Of a stretch of 64,000 nt of DNA, positions 28,477 to 41,156 are shown piece by piece (within the stretch, counting starts at the first letter, position 1; the number at the start of each line of letters is the position of its first letter). The notes beneath the pieces are model-generated. The model was not told where the DNA came from. It was given only the letters and a program-made list of their open reading frames with translations, and did not search any database. The DNA comes from Ascidia mentula. Lineage: Eukaryota; Chordata; Ascidiacea; Phlebobranchia; Ascidiidae. Location of the stretch: contig OX387202.1 of assembly GCA_947561715.1 (NCBI GenBank), positions 8,569,001 through 8,633,000 on the forward strand. Reading direction: 5' to 3'. A program made the position numbers and the translations under genes.

Positions 28477-29981
28477 CTTTATTCTTTGTCTTTGAACACT
28501 TTGGAAACAAATTTGCATTTGTTTGTGTCAACTCTTACCACTATATTTATAGACCCTGAGTAGCGACTTTTCAGAAATTACTTCTTTGCAAACCAAACGA
28601 ATTAAACTGCAACTCTTTGCATCATTTCCTCATTGGAAAAGTATTCAATGGTTTTAAAAAAGCTCAGCAGAACTTAGATTAGTTTTGCCTTACCCAGCAA
28701 GGTGAGCGAGGATGTTGCGACGTTTCCGACGTATCTCTCGGGCCATGACATGAAATGCTCCTATACCGCAACAGGAAAACTCAATCAAACGCACTGAATT
28801 GTAGATGATTCGTATGATATCAAGCAGAACTGTCAGGAATTTACCAGTTAAAGCACTGCGGGTGTTTTACACGCCTCCTCAACATGACATCTCACAAGGA
28901 ATGTTCGCTGCTGAACCCGCAAATTCGGTTCTTTTACGTAATATCCCTGACCCATGAGAAAAATAGAGTAATTTATGTAGAGGTTAGCCATGGTGGATGA
29001 AAGCATTGTTCGTGTTAAATTGGACATTTTTGGCAACCTCCCAGAACAGTTAGGAAAATTCATATGCAACCAATACACAAGACGTCCGTTTACCCTTGGC
29101 ACAGACAATCCTGCCTTTAAATGCACATTCCTCTCTTGCTGTTTACAGAGTTCAAATGTTTTCTTTGCGTATCGTGCTCTCATTGGTGGTTGGAACACGT
29201 GTAATAAACCCAATGCGATAATTTCTCTTTTTAAACAGGAATTCGTATCCATTACAAGCAAGTCGGTCACGGAAATGGTTGTTAGATTTAATCAATCTTG
29301 GCATTTATTTTACAAATACTAAGGCTTCTTTTGAAGCAATTTATGCTCAAGATATTTCTGGACATTTAAACATGCTGATCGGCAACCAAAACCCACAACT
29401 TTCGGTGGATTTTGAGTCACTTGTCACGTTGACATCTGTTTCATTACTTGATCGGATAACTTTATTTACACGTGTTTACACTATACAAACCAACCTTTCG
29501 GAGGGTTAGATTTTAAATATTGGTCACTATGAAAGCCTGTAATATGTTCTCAGATAAGAATCTGAGATTTAATTGATGTTTTTATATTTTTCCACAAATG
29601 GTTTCCGTGTCCTTCCTAATTATCTATATTGCTGATGTAACCTATTAAAAGACATGTGTGTTTGAGCAATATTTTTTTTATTTATTGTTTACATCAACGT
29701 CACTCTATCAAACAAGTAGTAAAGAAACTGCACGAAAATGTTGTGAAAATCTTCAAGAAAACTTTTTTGTAACATTGTGTTCGGCAAAAAAATCTGTTTT
29801 GGACCTTTCGGCAAAACATTAATCAACAAAACGAAATGCACTTCCACACAATTTTAATAAGTTGGTACATAATTACTTGCGAAAATGAATTGTCATTCTG
29901 AATATAAAAGAATACATTTATGTAACAAATAGAAAGAATCAGAAGTAGTCAGCAACAGTCGGTAGTCCAAAGCTTCCTGTT
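28477..29981. other. Intergenic between the two active astacin genes
   Basis: No supported gene. Two overlapping frames on opposite strands at 28848-29322 (140 and 110 codons) have no recognisable domain and overlap each other, so at most one could be real. AT-rich remainder; AATAAA-type signals occur near the 3' end of the gene that ends at 29982. Confidence 0.5.
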
Positions 29982-32224
29982 CTAAATTTTGAAATCTGCA
30001 AAAACGAACGACACAAACTTTTTCTTTCGTCCACATATTTACAAATACTAATGTTTAAATTAAGAGTAAAAATGTCTTTTGAACATTTACGTATGTGACA
30101 AAATACATTATTATTTAGAATCAAAGGCTTGCTTCTTTATATTTACCATGCAAATACGATGTACACTTGTACATCATGTTGATTTGTTTTACATCTTCTT
30201 CTGAAAATCCCCTTCTTTGCGCTATCACAGCCTGATTTGTTTTCCTGCAAAATGAATGTCGAACTGTTGTCAGAAGTGATTGTGATATATATATATATAT
30301 ATAGTATATATTTTACTGAAGTTTTCAAAAACTGACCTGTCTATCATAGTCGGTTTTTTGTTTTTACTGAACGACATTCCAGAATATTGCAATACTGAGT
30401 TGAGGTCATAAGGTGAACCCATTGAATCAATTTGAGAAGAAGGCAGTTTAATAAAGTTTTTCAATTTGTCTACAAAAAATAACACAGTAACCCGAGACGA
30501 AAAATAAAATAATCTTAACTTACTGATTGAAACGTTTCGCCACAAAATTCTGACATTTGCATCACGATCAGGTCTCGTGTGTTCGTGAAAGAAACCCAAA
30601 GCATGCATAATTTCATGTATAATTATTCCCTTAACTCCGCATCCATAACCGATGTAGATCTATAAATCCACCAAAAAGAGCACACGTGTACAAGCTTTTT
30701 TACGTAATGTATACTATACTGACTTTTCCTTGTGTCTAATTGTAAGACAAAAATGTATTCCCTATATTACTCACCAATATAAACAAAGCAACGTTTTGAA
30801 ATTACAATAAAAAGTGTTGCTGTTTTAGTTATTATCAGCAAAATAAAACGATCGTTTTGTTGCAAACAACCTACTGTTTGTTTTCCGCCAATTCTTCCAA
30901 TAGATGATTTACACCCGTTGCCATTACTGAATTCCAGGTAGTCGACATCCAACCCTGTTCTTGGCTTAAAGCGCAAACAAGTTTGAGCCTGGAAATCATT
31001 AAAGGCCGCCAAAATTCTGCTCGCTTTAAAACTTGACTTTTCTGTGGATATGCATTAGTCTGAGACATATAGCAGGCTACTGGATTTTATTTGATACAAG
31101 TGTGTAATGCCTACGGATGGAAGGGTGAAAGGTGTACGGTATTTTGTATGTTCTGTCGAGTTCCGGAATATTGTTCCAACGATGAAGTTTACGACTTGCA
31201 CCCCGATTACGTGACCCAAAAACCATTCGCATATCTTCATCTTTCAATACAAAAGTGCATTTGTAAATAATAGAAAATACAATGGAAAATTCCTCTTAAT
31301 ACATAATGCCTTCGTTTAGCGATAAACTTTTACTTTCGTGCATGCTCCATACATAGCCTACTTTTAAACTAAGTGTACAAAGTGTAAAATTTGACATGTT
31401 ACCAGTCATAAGAATGTCTCCGTCAAATAAACCAAACCATTTGCACTTGCAACTGATTACACAGCCTTCTATATTGGTTTCATATCCGAGATAGCAACTT
31501 TCGGCACAAACAGAAATGTCGAAGTCTTCGCAGTTCTTGTATGATTGTGGTCCGGGCACTATAGAAGTAATGATACGAAGTAGGTTATTATTGCGTCTGC
31601 TACAAAATTTTACTTTCAACTTAGCAAATGGAAAACAATCAAAATCATTGGACCTATGTGTTTGGATTAAACAAGGCTATTACCTATAATAGTCGCAGGT
31701 GTATCTATATGAGCCCATTGCTTTAATAGTTTTAAATTTACCTTGACATTGGTTAATTTCTAGTGGACCGAAGTCGTATTCTTCTTCTTCGCGTATATTT
31801 TCAGGTTCTTTCGTGGGACATATTTGGGTTAAATCTAAAAATACAAGGAAAATATAAAAATGTAATATAATGTTTTTGTTGCTGCCAGGCATCAGGGTAA
31901 CCTGAGGAAGCCTTGTTGAATAACAGGCGAAACGTCGGTGAATAAAGTTACGTTTTTATATATGCCAGAAGAACAGATTATTAAGTTAAAAATGTAATGT
32001 TACGGTTTTAACCTACATTGAAGTTCTCGGTTGTTGGGTAACAATCCAGTTACACTCCTTTGAAATTCTTCAAAAATGCTGACAGGCTTCGTTTCTTAAA
32101 ACACATATGTTTTGTCAGTGAATTATTATAACTGTATTGTATACAATATACTTTCCATCTGTAAAAACTCACCGCCTGACGAAAAGCAAAAACTTGCCAC
32201 GATAATTAAAACAAGCACACTCAT
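29982..32224 (-). CDS. Astacin-family zinc metalloprotease with antistasin-like propeptide, copy 2
   Basis: Ten exons, minus strand: 32224-32173, 32094-32017, 31834-31742, 31558-31403, 31240-31115, 31041-30875, 30659-30524, 30469-30337, 30244-30147, 29995-29982; 1053 nt, 350 aa. Signal peptide MSVLVLIIVASFCFSSGG. Propeptide repeats copy 1: GPLEINQCQ, six-cysteine antistasin-like module ending GCVISCKC, and FDGD (119-122). Catalytic domain: LHRWNN, TCLRFKPRT, SSIGRIGGKQT, HEIMHALGFFHEHTRPDRD (His 239, 243, 249; Glu240), terminal INMMYKC. The Met-turn reads SVLQYSG, so the usual methionine is Leu296 and the following His is Gln; the Tyr is kept. The zinc set is otherwise intact, so an active enzyme with altered pocket is likely. 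Exon sizes 136 and 133 match copy 1 exactly. Confidence 0.88.
31882..31983 (+). repeat. Dispersed repeat copy in intron 2 of astacin copy 2
   Basis: Shares CCTGAGGAAGCCTTGTTGRA, AACAGGCGAAA and GCCAGAAGAACAGA with 2089-2166. The GCC..GGC part can form a stem with an AACA/TGTT extension. It resembles, but does not complete, a hammerhead. Confidence 0.7.
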
Positions 32225-32679
32225 TGCAGTTTTATAAAACAAATGAAGTCAATTTCAGTTTCAGTTATCATGTAACTGTCAAACCCTTCAAAAATGTGCT
32301 GAATCATTTCTTTTGCGCATTGTACAGATTGACACTACCGCGAAGTTATCAACCACCAGTGTGAAACTTTTGTTTCGTACTGAAATTGACATCGCAGCAT
32401 TTTGTTAAACACATGAATTTCATTTTCAAGCCCGGGTTTTCATCAAAAATTGGTTTATATTATATACGTTCAAAAGTCGTTTCATTTGCAATTTTATATA
32501 TTTTTTAAGGCAACAAAATCAAATTTTTCACATATTGAACACAGGCTTTTGCTGGGTTTTCAAGAATGAAGTTGTTTACGACTTCCTTGATTAGTTCCAT
32601 ATATTTTTCGGTTTTTAAAAGCGTAGTATTAAGCTTCCAGTAGCCACTTCTTTTCGGAGATGGGTTTATAGCGACATCT

Positions 32680-34470
32680 ATAGGGTTAGCATACTGTGGT
32701 CCGACATGGTTCCAAGAATAATGTCAACTTTTACCACGTCTCTGATTAGACTGTGATCGACCAAAAAAAAGTCGATTCGGGATAGTGACAATGGCGATTT
32801 CTGAGCGCGGGGAATTGAAGACGAAAAATACCGGTTAGTTTGCAGTGTTGCACAAAGTTTATTAAGGTTTCTGCGATGCACCAGAAAGGTTTACAATTCG
32901 GCGAAAGGGTTGTGAAAGTATTCCGGGGAGTCATTGTTTAGTTAAGACTATTGTTTTGAAAAATTTCTATTTCATACAAGATGAATCGTAACTTTTCTAC
33001 AATCATATTTAATCACTTTGCGTTCACACAAAGCATTGCAACAATTTTTACTCATCGTTGCCTTAAGAACGCGATTCATCGAATTACAAATACACATAAT
33101 AAAAAATACTTTTCGCACTGGATGCATTCGAAGATGTCCTCTTTCTTTCGGAATTCCAGGTGGAAGTCCTGGCAACATGGCGTAAGCGGCCTTTGACATG
33201 TCGGACATTTTCAGACTTAGGTTCCCACTTCCACAAAAGAACACTTCATCCCTGCAGCATTGTACCGTCACAAACCATTCTTTCGAACAGTGCGTCTTGA
33301 TTTGGATCTTGAGGTTATTAGGATTTCTTCGTTGCATCCTGGACAGCTCAAAACAATAGCACTATCGCAGATACTGATAGACTTGCTTTTTCGGCAGTTC
33401 TTAGGGGGTTGGTCGTTTTCTGGTTTACCGCTCACTTCCATGGTGTAAAACTCATCGGTCAAGTCGTGACCAGCAATTGTGTTTAACACTTTGGCACTAT
33501 CGCCGTTTGAACTCTCATCAGTAATAGTGACGCTATTTTTATGTTGTTGCTCCAGAGTTTCAACTGGGGCTCCACCAATTTTGTTTTCGTGCTTTTGGTT
33601 TGTTTTTGTATTCGAACGTTTTGGAATCCTAACATTTCCAAGCTCTGGATAATCCAATTTAAGGGCAATCGAATTGTTTGTGCCCCTTTTCCCCACAGTA
33701 TTTACAGGCTGTTACATACCTGCCTATGGTATGTAACATAGAATTCGCAGTCCAGTACTCTGATATAATTAGGAATTGGATTAGCTTCAAGGTCGCTTGC
33801 GTTCATTGTCGCGATACGCATGTCTGGAAGCAAACCCTCTTTCCCTTTACTGTTGATAATCTCATATTTTTATTCCAACTTTTATGCTGCTGCCTTGTTC
33901 GGAAAGGGTATAGGAACCCATCCTATATCGACATTAACTTTGTCAGCACTTTCGTATAATCGTAAGTGTTTTAGGCTACCCCTTTCGAGCTTTCCATATA
34001 GATCGAGTGCATGCTTTCTAGATGCACAGTTAAAATCAAAGTTATTTCTCCTGATTTCCACAATTCCGGTAAGTTTCTTGGCTAAATATTGCAGATTATC
34101 AAGAATTTCTAACACAATATCTCTATTCGAAATACCTTTCCACTTTCACGTTTAGACAGTTTGGCCTTCTCCATATGGCTGGCTTTTTGAAAGTTAACTG
34201 GGCATAACTTATCTGGCAATTCTCGCTCATACATCCGCACACCGCATGTGCTATAGAGTTAGAATGAAAACAATGCGTATTTTCCGCCATTTCTGCATTT
34301 GTCAACAATTGCGTGCCAAATAGCGTGAAAGTAGTAAAAATCGGTAGAGATATCACGTATTCTGTCAGAAAGACCTCAAACACGGTTTGAGACGTTTTTA
34401 AGTTTTTCGCTTTGCCAATGATGTCACTTTCAATCAAGTGGTAAATCACTTTCCGCTCCCAACTTAACAT
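32680..34470 (-). mobile_element. Decayed non-LTR retrotransposon (LINE) with ORF1 zinc knuckle and endonuclease remnant
   Basis: On the minus strand, several broken frames. At about 33668-33709 a CCHC zinc knuckle CKYCGEKGHKQFDC (C-x2-C-x4-H-x4-C) typical of LINE ORF1 or Gag. Downstream, at 32681-32890, an apurinic-endonuclease-like end of ORF2: SRIDFFLVDHSL followed by GTMSDHSMLTL, the SRIDFxL...SDHxxL signature of L1/Tx1-type endonucleases. Frames shift between 34470, 33696, 33337 and 32934, and no reverse transcriptase is present, so the copy is dead and 5'/3' truncated. Exact clade cannot be told. Confidence 0.65.
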
Positions 34471-36417
34471 TTGCCAATAGTTTCATTAGGAAAAATTGAT
34501 TGCAAAATGATGTCTGGACTAAGGGTCAAATCTTACAAACTACGTGTTTAGCTCTTCTCCATAGTGGGACGGGACAAAGCACCTAATTCCATTTTTCGCC
34601 GAAGTGATGTCAAAATATTTGTCATTGAACTGCATTTGATAATAAATATTTGACAAGAAAACTTGTCAAACAATTCGATTGTTTTGTAGATTTGTTTACG
34701 GGTACTACGATTGCCAGAAACTTTAGTTTAGCCTATTCTTTAATTTTTTTATAGAAAAAATATCCCTCAATACCGTTTCCAAATCTTTCATTTTGATTTA
34801 TTATGTAATGATGTCTATACCTACATAGAAAATTATAGGTGTGGGTTTATAAGCTTAGATCAGTGGTTCCAAACCGGTTGTACGCGAACCACAAATGGTG
34901 CACAAAAATATTTCATTAATATGTTTGGTGCTTACAATATAATCTATAGATGAAACAGTTCAAATTATTTAGAAATTATACGCTCATATATACGGCCAGT
35001 TACTTAAACAATGCGACCAAAACAAGGTTTAATGGAATTTTTTTAATGAAGTAGATAGGTGGTTTGTGGCAACTGTGCAGGATTTCGAAGTGGTTCGCGA
35101 TAAAATTCAGGTTGGGAACCACAGGTTTAAATAAAAAAAACGGTCACAAATAATTCTCTTCCGAAGCAACGAACTTATCATCGTATTTTGGAGTTGAAAA
35201 AAAAGAAAACAGTGTAGCATATTCAGTAAAAACTTGGAAACATAAGATTCTATTGACAGAGTCCCTCATTAAAAAAAAAATAACACAATTCATATCATTG
35301 GCTCCACTTTGCTTATCACATGATTATTGTGACAAGAGGCCTGACGGCACTACTGTTTAAGCTTTTTATTACGTTCACGCTATTCGGCACGCAATTCTTG
35401 ACAGACAGAGATATTTAAATAAAATTCTACGTAGCGGAAAGTGGTTTGGCACTTGATTGAAAGTGACGTCGCCGGTAAAGCAAAAAGCGTAAAAAGGCCC
35501 ATGTTTCAGGTCATTTTGATGAAAAACCTAGACTTATGTGGTAGTAATAATGCGAAATAATTGTCAAGTGAATTAGTTTTTGAAAAAGTGTAACATGCTA
35601 AGATATAAACCCTGTAGAAACTCAATTGTAGAGGTTAAACCTCAGTGTGAAATGCTGCTCAATTAAGCGGAACTTTTTTATTAAAAAATTAATTTGGGAT
35701 TCTGCCAGAATGACAATAGTAAAAAAACACAACTTTTGGTGAATGTTTGTTGTAACTTGCAAAATATGGTAAATTGGCACATGCTTGCTTTAATCTGAAT
35801 CAGTATTATTATCTGCAAATTCTGTTTTGAATTGATTCGTGCAATTAACCACAATTGGTAAAAACTATTACCAAAATCGGACAGAACATTATGTGCATTA
35901 AAATTTTCAGTCGAAAAAAGTTTTGTCGTTTACCGTTTCTTTGGTTATATGTTCTTGTTGTACCTTGTTCCGACATTTTTCTTTCTTTCTGGTCAGAGGT
36001 GCAGCGTTGCGTTACCAACGTAGGGTTCAGGAAAAATATTACAATTCTCGCGTGGAAAGTGATAACGAGACGTAACTTTTTCTTGGGACCTTTGTAGTCA
36101 TAAAACTTATGTTGGATTTATATTCGTACAATTTTACAGCAGACTTTTTATTTATTCTTGTGGCACCTTTTAATAGCGGATGTGGGATGTTTAACATATA
36201 TCTAAATAGTTATTTGTAACGTTTTTATTTTTATTCAAAGATTTTCTACCTCAGAACTATTACGTTCATTAAATCTTGCTAAATGTCACTTAGTGGCAGA
36301 ATTATGTATTTGTGGCACATCTGAAACATGGGCAATCGTGATTCAATTGAAGAACTTTTGCAACCATGAGAAATTGGAAAAACATTGTTTGTTAGAAGAT
36401 TGGGTTTTCTGTTAGTG
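34471..36417. other. Intergenic, no gene seen
   Basis: AT-rich stretch upstream of TRIM71. Only short frames without family motifs. May hold the TRIM71 promoter and a 5' exon; an in-frame TGA at 36367-36369 precedes the proposed TRIM71 start unless an acceptor at about 36395 is used. Confidence 0.5.
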
Positions 36418-39400
36418 ATGGCAGACCCTTTCAATGTGGTACGAAATGGAATTGTGCAAAATCCTTACACTGACAGCAACTCTGCTGCGTCATCTACCTC
36501 CCTACAAAGTCCTATAAATTCCTTATGTAATGCTATCAACGAATCCCTGCCTAGCACATCAAGTGGAATATTTATGCAGTCTTCAAATGAAACAATGACC
36601 TCATTCAATGATGCCACATTGACATCTTTATTGATTGGTAATATTTTGGAAGCAATGTCAATACAAGATGATGTAAAAGATAAACGGTTTTGTACATGTG
36701 ATGATGGAATAAGAGCGGATTCATATTGTTATGATTGCAAAGAACATTTGTGTGCAAAATGTGTTTCAGCACATTATCGTGTGACTCTCACAAAAGATCA
36801 TGTTATTGTGAAGGTATGTATGCAAAGGTTATTAGTAGTTTGTCAAAATGCAGGGAAACATAAGTATGTTTGCTTCTAGGCTGACCAAGCTAATACAACC
36901 TCAAATAGTGAACATCACCGTACACTTCCATACCTTCTACCTCCCCCTTGTGCAAATAACAAGGATTTTTGCAATGTTCATCCAAAAGAGTTGTATAAAC
37001 TGTTCTGTGAAACTTGCTCATTAGTAAGTGTTGTAATATCATGTAATGACAAATATATACAGCATATTGGTAATGGGTTATTTTTGAATACAGGCTATAT
37101 GTCAGCAATGTACTATCTTTGAACATAATGGTCATAATTTTCAGTATCTACAGCAGGTGGTTGAGGGCAGTAAAACTGCATCAAATAAGTTGCTGGCGGA
37201 GGCAAGGTTGGTGATTTTTAATTTGTATTTAGTAGCATTGGTGAACTAGCGAAAATAATTAGGACATTCGTGAGCATATGCAAATTGTTTTATGTTCAGT
37301 AGTATGTTTTTGACACTAAGAACTTGGCTGGAGTAAGTGGATTTTGACAAAAAATTACAACATGATAAATGTCCGAAAAAAAAATTGTAACCGCATCTAA
37401 CGGCTTCATAAATTAGGTACCGAAACCGAACACCCCCCTCATATTTTTTCTAGATCCGCCACTGGCGGGAATAACAAAGTTTTGCCCCTAAAATAAAGAA
37501 CAATGCCACATCTGTCAACGTCAACAAGTTTTCGTTCTCGCAAATGACTTTGACATGCCCGTGGGAGTAGACAATGATACATGTACATGTCACATAGTAG
37601 CAGATATTCGCAGGTCATTTTTGCAGTGTGCTATACTAGCATGTACTATGTTTTGGGAAAATTATGTTGTTTCTTTTATGTGATGGTGACATTGTAATTT
37701 TGCAGTAGAAATCAACTACTATTTGCAACGTATAAAAAACGAATATTTACCTAAGGTGGTGATTCACCAGTTGTTGTTAGGATGCGAAACCAATACTTCA
37801 GTAATGTTCATTCCGGTTCTTTGTCATGTAATACAAAATTGATCATTGTCTGGTTTAGGAGCAAGTACATATCTTCATTGGGCAAGAAAAATAGAGTTAT
37901 AGCTAACATTGTGCATATAGTTGATAATACAAGAAGTAATGACGCTTGACATTACTGGACCGATTGTAGCCTGTTTGCCACAGACTGGACACTTTATGCA
38001 TTAACATTTGACAACAGTAAACATTTCACTAGTATTGAAATATTATTTTGTTTTTTTATAATATAGTGCCCTCTTGTATTTTAGAAACAACTACCAAACA
38101 TTGGAAAAAAACATTCAAATTGTCCATCAAATGGCAGAGAGAGTAGTAGCGAGAAGTAAACTGGTAAAGTCAGAAATTCATGCGACTGTGCAGAAACACA
38201 TAATTGCTCTTGAACAAAGGGAACAAGAGTTAGTGGGAAAAGTTAATCAAATTCAACAGGTGTGTGATCATTGGAATTTAGTAACATCATATATAATGTT
38301 TAAAATTATTGTGTTGCATTTTACATGTACCACAAGTGTACACATTTTACACGAGACCGTATACACAAGATTCACTGTTAACTTTGTCTGAATACTGTGT
38401 ACAGTGTTTCTACTGTGCTGATCGATATAATTTCTGACTAATTATATAATTACGGATATACTAACCATAAAAAAAGTTAAATTAAAATTGTTTTATTTGC
38501 TTTGAAAAGAATAGTTTTCATACTTGCAATATGTTTGTTTTGCTTACCCACTTTTTTATAATTTGCAGGTAAAGCAAGAAATACTCAGTTCCCAAATAAA
38601 TGTTTTGCAAAGATCTGCTAGAAGCCTAAAATCAACAATTGAAGAAGTGAATGATGTCATCAACTCTGGTTCTGATTTAGAAGTTATTCAAAGTAATTCT
38701 AACATAATAGATTCTATGATTATTACAAGCAAGACTTGTGTGGTGTATATATTAGGAATTTTACTGATTGTTTTATTTTTTAGCGAAAGACAAAATTCAG
38801 GCAGCTGTTGTTTCATCTTCCCATTTAAGTTCCACTGTGCCACCTCAAGAAGATGATTTGTTTTTGTTCACTCCACCTGACCCCAGTTTATTTGTGGCAA
38901 TTAACACAATGGGAAATGTGCGGACATCAGTGTGTGCGCAACAATCTATTCTGTGCAGAGAAGGCAACATGTCAAACACTGCTTTCTGCGGAAGAAACGC
39001 TTCATTTTTTATTTTAGCAAGGTTTGATGTTAGGTTTACCTATGGACATAGTACATAGATTTTATATTTTTTTATGTCAGCACCCCTCTGAAATCACCAA
39101 GCTGTTGTTGCACCCATTTCTGATATAGAAGTAATGAAGTATTTATATAACCACCTAGGAACAGATTTCTTGTTGAAAACAATTGCCATATGATACAACA
39201 AAAATATGTGTTTTGTTGATGTTGTCACATTAAACAAACCAACCGCAGAAAATATCTTTAGTATTGTTACTTTGATATTAATATGTACTTTGCAGGGATC
39301 ATGCTGGAACTTTAAAACAGTGTGGTGGAGACCATTTTGAGGTTTTAGTAAAACGACCAGATAACTCCACCTACAGAGTGACTGCTCTTGATGCAGGGGA

Positions 39401-41156
39401 CGGCAGATATTCTTTTTGTGTTCAATTTCCTTTTGAAGGACAATATGGTGTTTCTGTACAATACAGCGGAGTATCTATTCGCAACAGCCCTTACATTCTA
39501 GATGTAAAGCAAGGAATAAGTTATTCTACAAGGGCTTCACACACACCTTTCCTAATATTTGGCAAGGAAGGTGACAAACCTGGTGATCTGTGTCGTCCCT
39601 GGGGGATATGTTGTGATTCTCAGGTAAAGTGAAAGAATGGAAACTGTTTACTAGTGAATTTTGTTTTCATACCTATTATTTCAACAACTTTTGTATATAT
39701 GTTTTTTTTTTCTAAGGCAATGTTTCAAAAAACAAATTGTTTGCAGGGTTATTTAATAGTGGCTGACCGAAGCAACAATCGCCTGCAGATTTTCAACGTT
39801 GATGGGAGTTTTCATCATAAATTTGGCACTGCTGGTTCTCGACCAGGACAATTTGACCGGCCGGCAGGTGTAACTGTTGACAAACAAAGCAACATTATTG
39901 TAGCCGACAAAGACAACCATCGCATTCAGGTAAACTATAGTTATTTGTAGCCTACAAAACTGACATTAATAAAAACAGTTTAAACCAGGGGTCTCTAAGA
40001 TCTTTTTGTGTGGAATATGATTTTGAAAATATTTAGTCACATTAATTTAGGTCGTTTGTTTTACTTGGGATTGAAAAGTATCCAGTCAAATATATTAGCA
40101 TGATATCTTTAGTTCCAAAAAAAAGATTTAGCTATTGCGATTGTTTCAACACCATTTGCCATTCTTTCTTTTGTAAGTTGGTCTTACTTCTTGATCAACC
40201 TATATATAAGCACAAGTTTTCATTTTACAATTTTGAATTTGAGACTTTTGGTGTAAACAATTTGGAATAGTGCCTGACACAGGATTGATTTAAATTTAAA
40301 GTATACTTTTGGGGGTAAGTTTACATTTTCCACAAAATGTTTTCCAGATATTTCAATTTGATGGGACATTTGTACGTGTCTTTGGTGAAAGAGGATCTAA
40401 GAATGGACAATTCAACTATCCATGGGATGTTGCTGTCAGTTCAAATCAAATGATTGCAGTCACTGATACTCGCAACCACAGAGTACAAATATTTTCCTTC
40501 GAAGGCACATTTATTGGCAAATATGGATTTGAAGGTGCTGTATTGTTCCTTTACTGTTTGAAATGTAAATTTGTGATGCCATGCATCAAAATAAAAGAAT
40601 TATTGTGTAACTGACAAAAAACATGTTTTTAAAGGTTCAATGTGGAAGCATTTTGATTCACCAAGAGGAGTAGCTTTCACAAAAGATCTGCGACTCATCG
40701 TGACGGACTTTAACAACCATAGACTTGTCATAATTGAGCCAGATTTACAGTCAGCAAGGTATTTGGGCTCTGAAGGCAGCCAGGAACTTCAGTTCCTACG
40801 ACCACAGGTGATAATTAAAATTTTCATTTTATTACAGTAGGAAAGATATTACTAGAAAATTATTGGATAAATTACATATATTATATGTCACAGTCTATAA
40901 AAGTCTATAAAAAATTTATATCAGAAATGTGTTGCAGGGGGTTGCTATTGATGAGGAAGGCAATATAGTTGTTGCGGATTCAAGAAATCATAGACTACAA
41001 GTGTTTACCCCATCTGGTGGTTTGTTGGGAGTGTTTGGTGGAAATTTGCAAGTGGCAAGTTCTATCCAGCTTGATCGTCCATCAGGAGTGACTCTAACCA
41101 AACAAGGCCGTATAGCAGTAGTTGATTTTGGAAATAATCGTGTGGTTGTGTTTTGA
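36418..41156 (+). CDS. TRIM71: TRIM71 / LIN-41 (B-box, coiled-coil, filamin, NHL), RING not seen
   Basis: Post-transcriptional repressor and mRNA-binding NHL protein of the heterochronic/stem-cell pathway; cytoplasmic. Eleven exons: 36418-36813, 36880-37023, 37094-37206, 38085-38259, 38569-38737, 38784-39021, 39296-39623, 39747-39929, 40348-40534, 40635-40807, 40938-41156; 2325 nt, 774 aa (human 868). Order: Ser-rich N-terminus, B-box 1 ([17 protein letters not shown]), B-box 2 ([17 protein letters not shown]), coiled coil about 215-330, filamin repeat ([19 protein letters not shown]...NSPYILDV), then six NHL blades ([85 protein letters not shown]), ending NNRVVVF as in vertebrate TRIM71. No N-terminal RING is encoded in this model; an unseen 5' exon could supply it. 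Confidence 0.95.

Noticed and set aside
28848..29322. Overlapping frames on both strands (140 and 110 codons)
   Set aside because: Neither resembles a known family and they cannot both be real. No exon-like continuation was found.
29939..29981. Longer C-terminus for the second astacin using frame FRTGSFGLPTVADYF
   Set aside because: The preceding exon ends in phase 1, which puts the terminal exon in another frame and stops at 29982.
31901..31983. Hammerhead ribozyme call on the CTGAGGA...GCGAAACGT repeat
   Set aside because: An extra A separates the CUGANGA box from stem II and no stem I pairs next to a proper cleavage site, so only a hammerhead-like remnant can be claimed.
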